From positions 558,001-622,000 of the forward strand of contig NZ_QRAI01000001.1 of the NCBI RefSeq assembly GCF_014336955.1: a DNA stretch of 64,000 nt, given 5' to 3'. The position numbers and the translations under genes are program-made. The DNA comes from Saccharophagus sp. K07. GTDB taxonomy: Bacteria > Pseudomonadota > Gammaproteobacteria > Pseudomonadales > Cellvibrionaceae. Shown here piece after piece: positions 60,183 through 64,000 of the stretch. The notes beneath the pieces are model-generated. The model searched no databases. It saw only the letters and a list, made by a program, of their open reading frames with translations, and was not told where the DNA came from. The number at the start of each line of letters is the position of its first letter. Position 1 is the stretch's first letter.

Positions 60183-61517
60183 TTGGCCATATTTGCCGAG
60201 GCGAGATTATTGTCAATTCCTTCGCGGTTGCTAAAAAGTAAGTCGGTACGCAATATCACTTTAGTAGCCGCGGGAACCGCTGGTGCGCAACTGATTAATG
60301 TTGCGTTCGCACCTGTGATCACTCGCTTGTATGGTCCGGAGGCATTCGGGATTCTGGGAACCTTCGTGGCGATCCTGGCGATTTTGACACCGCTCGCCTC
60401 TCTTAGTTATCCCATAGCCATTGTCCTTCCGAGAGACCACCAGGCTGCCGCGCAGCTTGCGCGCGCGTCTGTATGGATCGCGGTATTAATGACATTGCTT
60501 ACCGCTCTGGTTTTTGTGTTTTTTAAAGCGCCGATTGTGCAGTTATTTGATCTGCAAACCGTGGAGCCGTATCTATTTCTGGTGCCGCTCTCTATGTTTT
60601 TCTCGGCTTTGGTCGCAATAGCCAGCAACTGGATTCTGCGGTACAAGCTATTCAAAGTTTCAGCAAGAGTGACTGTTTTACAGGCTCTGTTCGCGAATAT
60701 AGCCAAAACTGGTGTAGGTTTAATTTTCCCGGTCGCCGCCGCTTTGATTGTAGTTGCATCGGCAGCAACGCTCTTGCATTGCTTCATGTTGTGGTTTGGG
60801 ATCCGCCGAGAGTCGACTATCAAGGAGCCCTCTGCCGAAGCAGTCACCAATACTAAAGAACTGCTGTTGCGCCACAAAGACTTCCCGCTCTACCGGACAC
60901 CTCAAATTGTCATCAACAGCATAGGCCAAAGTTTACCCATCTTGATGATCGCCAGTTTGTTTGGCCCGGCTGCGGCTGGTCTATATGCTTTACCAAAAAC
61001 CATATTGGGAATGCCGACAATATTGATTGGCAAATCTGTCTCATCAGTCTTTTACCCTCAATTTGTTGAAAATGTTCGCGACGGTAAAAATGGTCATCTC
61101 ATTTTGTTGCGAGCAACTACATCGCTGCTGGCTGTTGGCGGGTTGGTGTACGCACCGGTAATTCTGCTGGGCCCTTGGTTATTTGCTTTGGTTTTCGGCG
61201 ACGAATGGTATGCAGCTGGTGAATATGCGCGCTGGATGTCGTTTTGGTTCATCGCCATTTTAGCGACGCGGCCGGTCATTGCGGCGATACCTGTGCTGAA
61301 TCTTCAAGGCGTATTTTTAATTTTTGAAATTGCCGCATTGGCATTGCGCGCATTCGCCATTTACGCCGGTTACACCATTACGTCTTCCGCGCTTGGCGCG
61401 GTGGCGGCATTCAGCTTGAGTTGCGTCCTGTTGTTTTTGATTCTGACGCTTTTGGTGCTTCGTCGTGCTGCAACACATAAGCAGCTGGATGATGGGAGCG
61501 GGAATGTAAGCGGATGA
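60183..61517 (+). CDS. Wzx-like polysaccharide flippase (MOP superfamily)
   Basis: The product is 444 residues with about 12 membrane helices. N-terminal SVRNITLVAAGTAGAQLINV and APVITRLYGPEAFGILGTFV are typical of PST/MOP flippases (RfbX/Wzx). The start is TTG at 60183 with GAGGAG 6 bp upstream; no better ATG exists nearby. It moves undecaprenyl-linked oligosaccharide units across the inner membrane. It overlaps the next gene by 4 bp (ATGA), and a 151-bp gap separates it from wzc. No Wzy polymerase lies in the visible part of the cluster. Confidence 0.9.
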   Translation: MAIFAEARLLSIPSRLLKSKSVRNITLVAAGTAGAQLINVAFAPVITRLYGPEAFGILGTFVAILAILTPLASLSYPIAIVLPRDHQAAAQLARASVWIAVLMTLLTALVFVFFKAPIVQLFDLQTVEPYLFLVPLSMFFSALVAIASNWILRYKLFKVSARVTVLQALFANIAKTGVGLIFPVAAALIVVASAATLLHCFMLWFGIRRESTIKEPSAEAVTNTKELLLRHKDFPLYRTPQIVINSIGQSLPILMIASLFGPAAAGLYALPKTILGMPTILIGKSVSSVFYPQFVENVRDGKNGHLILLRATTSLLAVGGLVYAPVILLGPWLFALVFGDEWYAAGEYARWMSFWFIAILATRPVIAAIPVLNLQGVFLIFEIAALALRAFAIYAGYTITSSALGAVAAFSLSCVLLFLILTLLVLRRAATHKQLDDGSGNVSG

Positions 61518-63346
61518 GCGATTTCTTCTATTCACCTCAAAGGCGCTCGCAGGAGGATTTGCAAAACGCATTCCGCGTGATATCGAAATCCGCTGCAGAT
61601 GATTTGCATCTATTTGAAGGTGAATGGGGATCTTTAGCTGTCGGCCGTTCGCCCTACCTAGGTTATGAGCCCTACGAAGATGATCGCCACATTTGCGTAG
61701 TGATTGGTGGGCCGGTGCTGTATTTTCGCGATAATCATTTTTTTAATAGCTCCGAAAAAAATGAAGGTACACGCTCGCTGCTGATGCGTTGGCGTGATTC
61801 GTCCATTCAGTGGGACGAAGATCTCAGTGGTCCTTTTGTAGTGCTGATCGTTGATAAACACTGCGGAGAAGTTGTTTGTATTACCGATTTAATGCTGTTT
61901 ATTCCGGTGCTGATTTATGGCTCGGGAAAGGATCTTGCGATTGCATCGCACATCGATATGTTGGCGGTTTTGTGTAAGCAGAGGCGTGCTTACGATCCGG
62001 TATCACTTGTGGATTTTGTATTGCATGGATGGGTTACCTATCCTCATACAGCCTACAAGGCAATCTATCAAGCTCAGCCAGCGTCAATATATCGGTGGAA
62101 TGTTAATAACCGATTGACAACATCAGTATATTGGGAGCCTCAGCAGACGGAAAAATTTTCCAATTTGGACGAGGCAGCACATTATTTGCGCGAAGGCTTA
62201 ACCGGTTATGTTGAGCGCGTGACGGCGTCGATGGATCATGTTGCCCACTTTATTACGGGTGGAGAGGACTCCCGGGTTTTGGCCGGAGTCTTGCCCGCTA
62301 GGTTGAAGCGCGACGCCTATATTTTTCTCGATCATATGAATCGCGAAGGTCGGATTGCGAAGGGTGTTGCGCAGGTTTACGGCGCAAACTTTTGTGTTGG
62401 TTTTCGTAGCAGGTCGCACTATGTGGATATATTGCCTGAGGCGGCCGAATTGTGCGGCAGTGGTTTTCAGTATCGCCATGCGCATTCGTTCGGATTTCAC
62501 GACAGGTATAAGCTCCGTGATTATCCCGCTGTATTTGGCGGTTATTTTTCGGACAATTTGTTGAAAGGATTTTGCGTTCGTACCTTGTCGATCAACCAGC
62601 GGTTTGATTTTCTGCCGCAATGGCCGGTTCCATCAGCAGCAGAAATGCCGGCAGTATCCCATCCTCTGTTTTCGTCAAATGTCTTAAATGAGATAACGAA
62701 CCGCCGCCGTGCTCATTGGGCGAGAGCGGATAAAGTCGAGTCGGATAACCGGGATCAATGGTTTGCAATCTGGCCGTCCACTATGCGGTCCTCGATTACC
62801 AATATCCATGTCAATCGACGTTTGTTCGCGAGCTTCGAGCCTTTTCTATGCAAAGAGGCGGTGAAAGTCTGCGCAGCGGTGCCGGTTCAATGGAAATTAA
62901 ATCGCCGTCTTTTTTGGCGAGCATTCCGCTCTGTTTTGTGTCCCTCACGCTGGCATCGTCATGCAGACGGGCGTTTTCCTTTTTTTCCATGGTGGGTGAA
63001 CTTCCCCATCCATTTTGGAACTTCTTTATTTCGCGCAGTCGCGCGTCGTTTAAAGATCAGTACAAGTTATCAGGGGCCATGGTGTGATTGGAATGCTTTA
63101 GGCAGAAGCCCAGAATACAAGACAGCTTTTGCCAGATTAGGTGCGACCTTGCATCAGAGGGATGAAATTACGGATGTTCTTCTTCCTTGTTTCGCGCAAG
63201 CGCAACACCTGTCCATCATTCAAAAAGTTAATCTGATGCAAGCTTTGCATTTGTTCCAAGTGGCGGAAGAGTTTGCGGAAGCACCTACCGAAAAACATCA
63301 TTTAGACACAGAAGAAATTCAACGTGTGAGGAATATTGACCGATGA
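61514..63346 (+). CDS. Asparagine-synthase-like protein in the exopolysaccharide cluster
   Basis: The product is 610 residues. The N-terminal part (about 1-200) resembles a glutaminase-type Ntn domain but starts MSDFFYSPQR, without the catalytic Cys2, so glutaminase activity is not expected. FVVLIVDKHCGEVVCITDLM and IYGSGKDLAIASHIDMLAVL follow the AsnB pattern. The synthase domain (about 210-600) has a PPi-loop-like FITGGEDSRVLAGVL near 247 (TGGEDSR in place of SGGLDSR). Such proteins occur in capsule and exopolysaccharide loci, where they may amidate sugar carboxylates. ATGA overlaps at both ends (wzx upstream, glycosyltransferase downstream) tie it to the operon. Confidence 0.82.
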   Translation: MSDFFYSPQRRSQEDLQNAFRVISKSAADDLHLFEGEWGSLAVGRSPYLGYEPYEDDRHICVVIGGPVLYFRDNHFFNSSEKNEGTRSLLMRWRDSSIQWDEDLSGPFVVLIVDKHCGEVVCITDLMLFIPVLIYGSGKDLAIASHIDMLAVLCKQRRAYDPVSLVDFVLHGWVTYPHTAYKAIYQAQPASIYRWNVNNRLTTSVYWEPQQTEKFSNLDEAAHYLREGLTGYVERVTASMDHVAHFITGGEDSRVLAGVLPARLKRDAYIFLDHMNREGRIAKGVAQVYGANFCVGFRSRSHYVDILPEAAELCGSGFQYRHAHSFGFHDRYKLRDYPAVFGGYFSDNLLKGFCVRTLSINQRFDFLPQWPVPSAAEMPAVSHPLFSSNVLNEITNRRRAHWARADKVESDNRDQWFAIWPSTMRSSITNIHVNRRLFASFEPFLCKEAVKVCAAVPVQWKLNRRLFWRAFRSVLCPSRWHRHADGRFPFFPWWVNFPIHFGTSLFRAVARRLKISTSYQGPWCDWNALGRSPEYKTAFARLGATLHQRDEITDVLLPCFAQAQHLSIIQKVNLMQALHLFQVAEEFAEAPTEKHHLDTEEIQRVRNIDR

Positions 63347-64000
63347 ATATCAGCGTAGTGGTTCCGGTCTATCAGCATTGGAATTTGACGGAAAAACTAT
63401 TTAAGGGTTTGGCAGGTCAGACGCTGCCGCAAGATCAGTGGGAAGTGTTGATGGTGGATAACGGCTCCGACCATGTGCCGGCTGCGGAAGAATTGCCTTC
63501 ATTCGTTAAACTTTTGCACTGTGCCAAACCGGGATCTTACGCTGCTCGCAATGTCGCACTTGATCATGCGCGGGGAGAACTGTTGGTATTCACTGACGCG
63601 GATTGTTGCCCGTGCCCTAATTGGCTGAGCCATTTATGGCAAACCTATCTGGAGAGCGATAAGCGCAGTTTAATCGCTGGCGGTATTGAAGTCGCACGAT
63701 TGGAGGCGGGCAGACATACCCTTGTGGAACTCTACGATATGGCGCTTGGCTTATCGCAAGCGCGCTATGTAAAAAATGGTTATGCCGTCACTGCCAACTT
63801 GGCAATTCCGCGCCAGATTTTTGCTGAGATAGGCAAGTTTGACGAGAGCCGCTTTTCAGGCGGTGATCGGGAAATCTGTTTGCGGGCGAAATCCGAAGGC
63901 TTTCCTATGTTGTATCAACCCGCTGCATTGGTGCAGCACCCGGCTCGCCAGCGCTGGAGCGAACTGGTGGCAAAGGTGAAGCGCATCAAAGGAGGGAAAA
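63343..64000 (+). CDS. Family 2 glycosyltransferase (3' end cut by window edge)
   Basis: The visible 219 residues start MNISVVVPVYQHWNLTEKLF, the GT-A nucleotide-sugar-binding start. EVLMVDNGSDH and PGSYAARNVALDHARGELLV follow, then the DxD motif in FTDADCC. GGIEVARLEAG and GYAVTANLAIPRQIFAEIGK with FSGGDREICLRAKSEGF are typical of GT2 enzymes. It adds a sugar to the lipid-linked repeat unit. It overlaps the upstream gene by 4 bp (ATGA) and continues past the window. Confidence 0.92.
   Translation, partial: MNISVVVPVYQHWNLTEKLFKGLAGQTLPQDQWEVLMVDNGSDHVPAAEELPSFVKLLHCAKPGSYAARNVALDHARGELLVFTDADCCPCPNWLSHLWQTYLESDKRSLIAGGIEVARLEAGRHTLVELYDMALGLSQARYVKNGYAVTANLAIPRQIFAEIGKFDESRFSGGDREICLRAKSEGFPMLYQPAALVQHPARQRWSELVAKVKRIKGGK

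Noticed and set aside
1-64000. tRNA genes, CRISPR arrays, insertion sequences, prophage or defence islands
   Set aside because: I looked for tRNA-like arms, regularly spaced repeats, transposase motifs and typical defence genes and saw none. A covariance-model scan would be decisive for tRNAs and small RNAs.

Overview
The window looks like chromosomal DNA of a free-living, polysaccharide-degrading gammaproteobacterium, most likely in or near the Cellvibrionaceae (Cellvibrio, Saccharophagus and Teredinibacter type). This is an inference from three things: two secreted lipoproteins with long poly-serine linkers (a hallmark of that group), protein sequences that read closest to Pseudomonas and Cellvibrio families, and moderate GC. 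I see no tRNA, rRNA, CRISPR array, insertion sequence, integrase or phage module. The region appears to be core and lineage-specific chromosome.

Layout. 1-3.6 kb: a FecR-domain protein (cut by the window edge) and a CHASE2 class III nucleotide cyclase on the minus strand, divergent from a CRP-type regulator. 3.7-8.5 kb: a glycine-zipper envelope protein, an XRE regulator, alanine dehydrogenase with a FinR-like LysR gene, and divergent ferredoxin-NADP reductase. 8.8-13.9 kb: two convergent GGDEF-EAL genes for c-di-GMP turnover, one coupled to a small membrane protein. 14-16.5 kb: a 2OG-Fe(II) oxygenase and a DeaD-type RNA helicase. 16.8-25 kb: an envelope and stress neighbourhood with an MgtC-like protein, a small lipoprotein, a DEDDh exonuclease, a sigma54 activator followed by a stand-alone DHp (histidine phosphotransfer) domain, YqjD/YqjE/YqjK-like proteins, a frameshifted AI-2E-family transporter and a ferritin-like protein. 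25.5-33.5 kb: an RND efflux pair, and a LuxR response regulator convergent with a hybrid histidine kinase. 33.6-36.5 kb: a poly-serine lipoprotein with RCC1-like repeats and an outer-membrane beta-barrel protein.

37-46 kb: nitrogen and redox metabolism, with a single-chain NADPH nitrate reductase (NasA fused to a CysJ-like flavoprotein), a lipoprotein with three Kazal-like cysteine modules, glutathione peroxidase, and allophanate hydrolase with its GntR regulator. 47-50.5 kb: a GbsR-type regulator preceded by a 42-bp near-perfect palindrome and followed by a cyanide-insensitive bd-type quinol oxidase (cioAB/cydAB), then a DUF2214-type membrane protein. 50.8-53.7 kb: aroA and a poly-serine lipoprotein with a polysaccharide-lyase-14-like domain. 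53.7-64 kb: an exopolysaccharide cluster (WbpM/FlaA1-like dehydratase, Wza, Wzc, Wzx, an asparagine-synthase-like protein and a family 2 glycosyltransferase cut by the window end).

I found no clear, wholly new multi-gene system. The items most worth checking are the stand-alone DHp protein, the palindrome before gbsR-cioAB, the triple Kazal-like lipoprotein with identical cysteine spacing, the cyclase with a changed substrate-specificity residue beside a CRP gene, the nitrate reductase fusion with a structured leader, and the two poly-serine lipoproteins. All calls come from reading the sequence; no database search was run.
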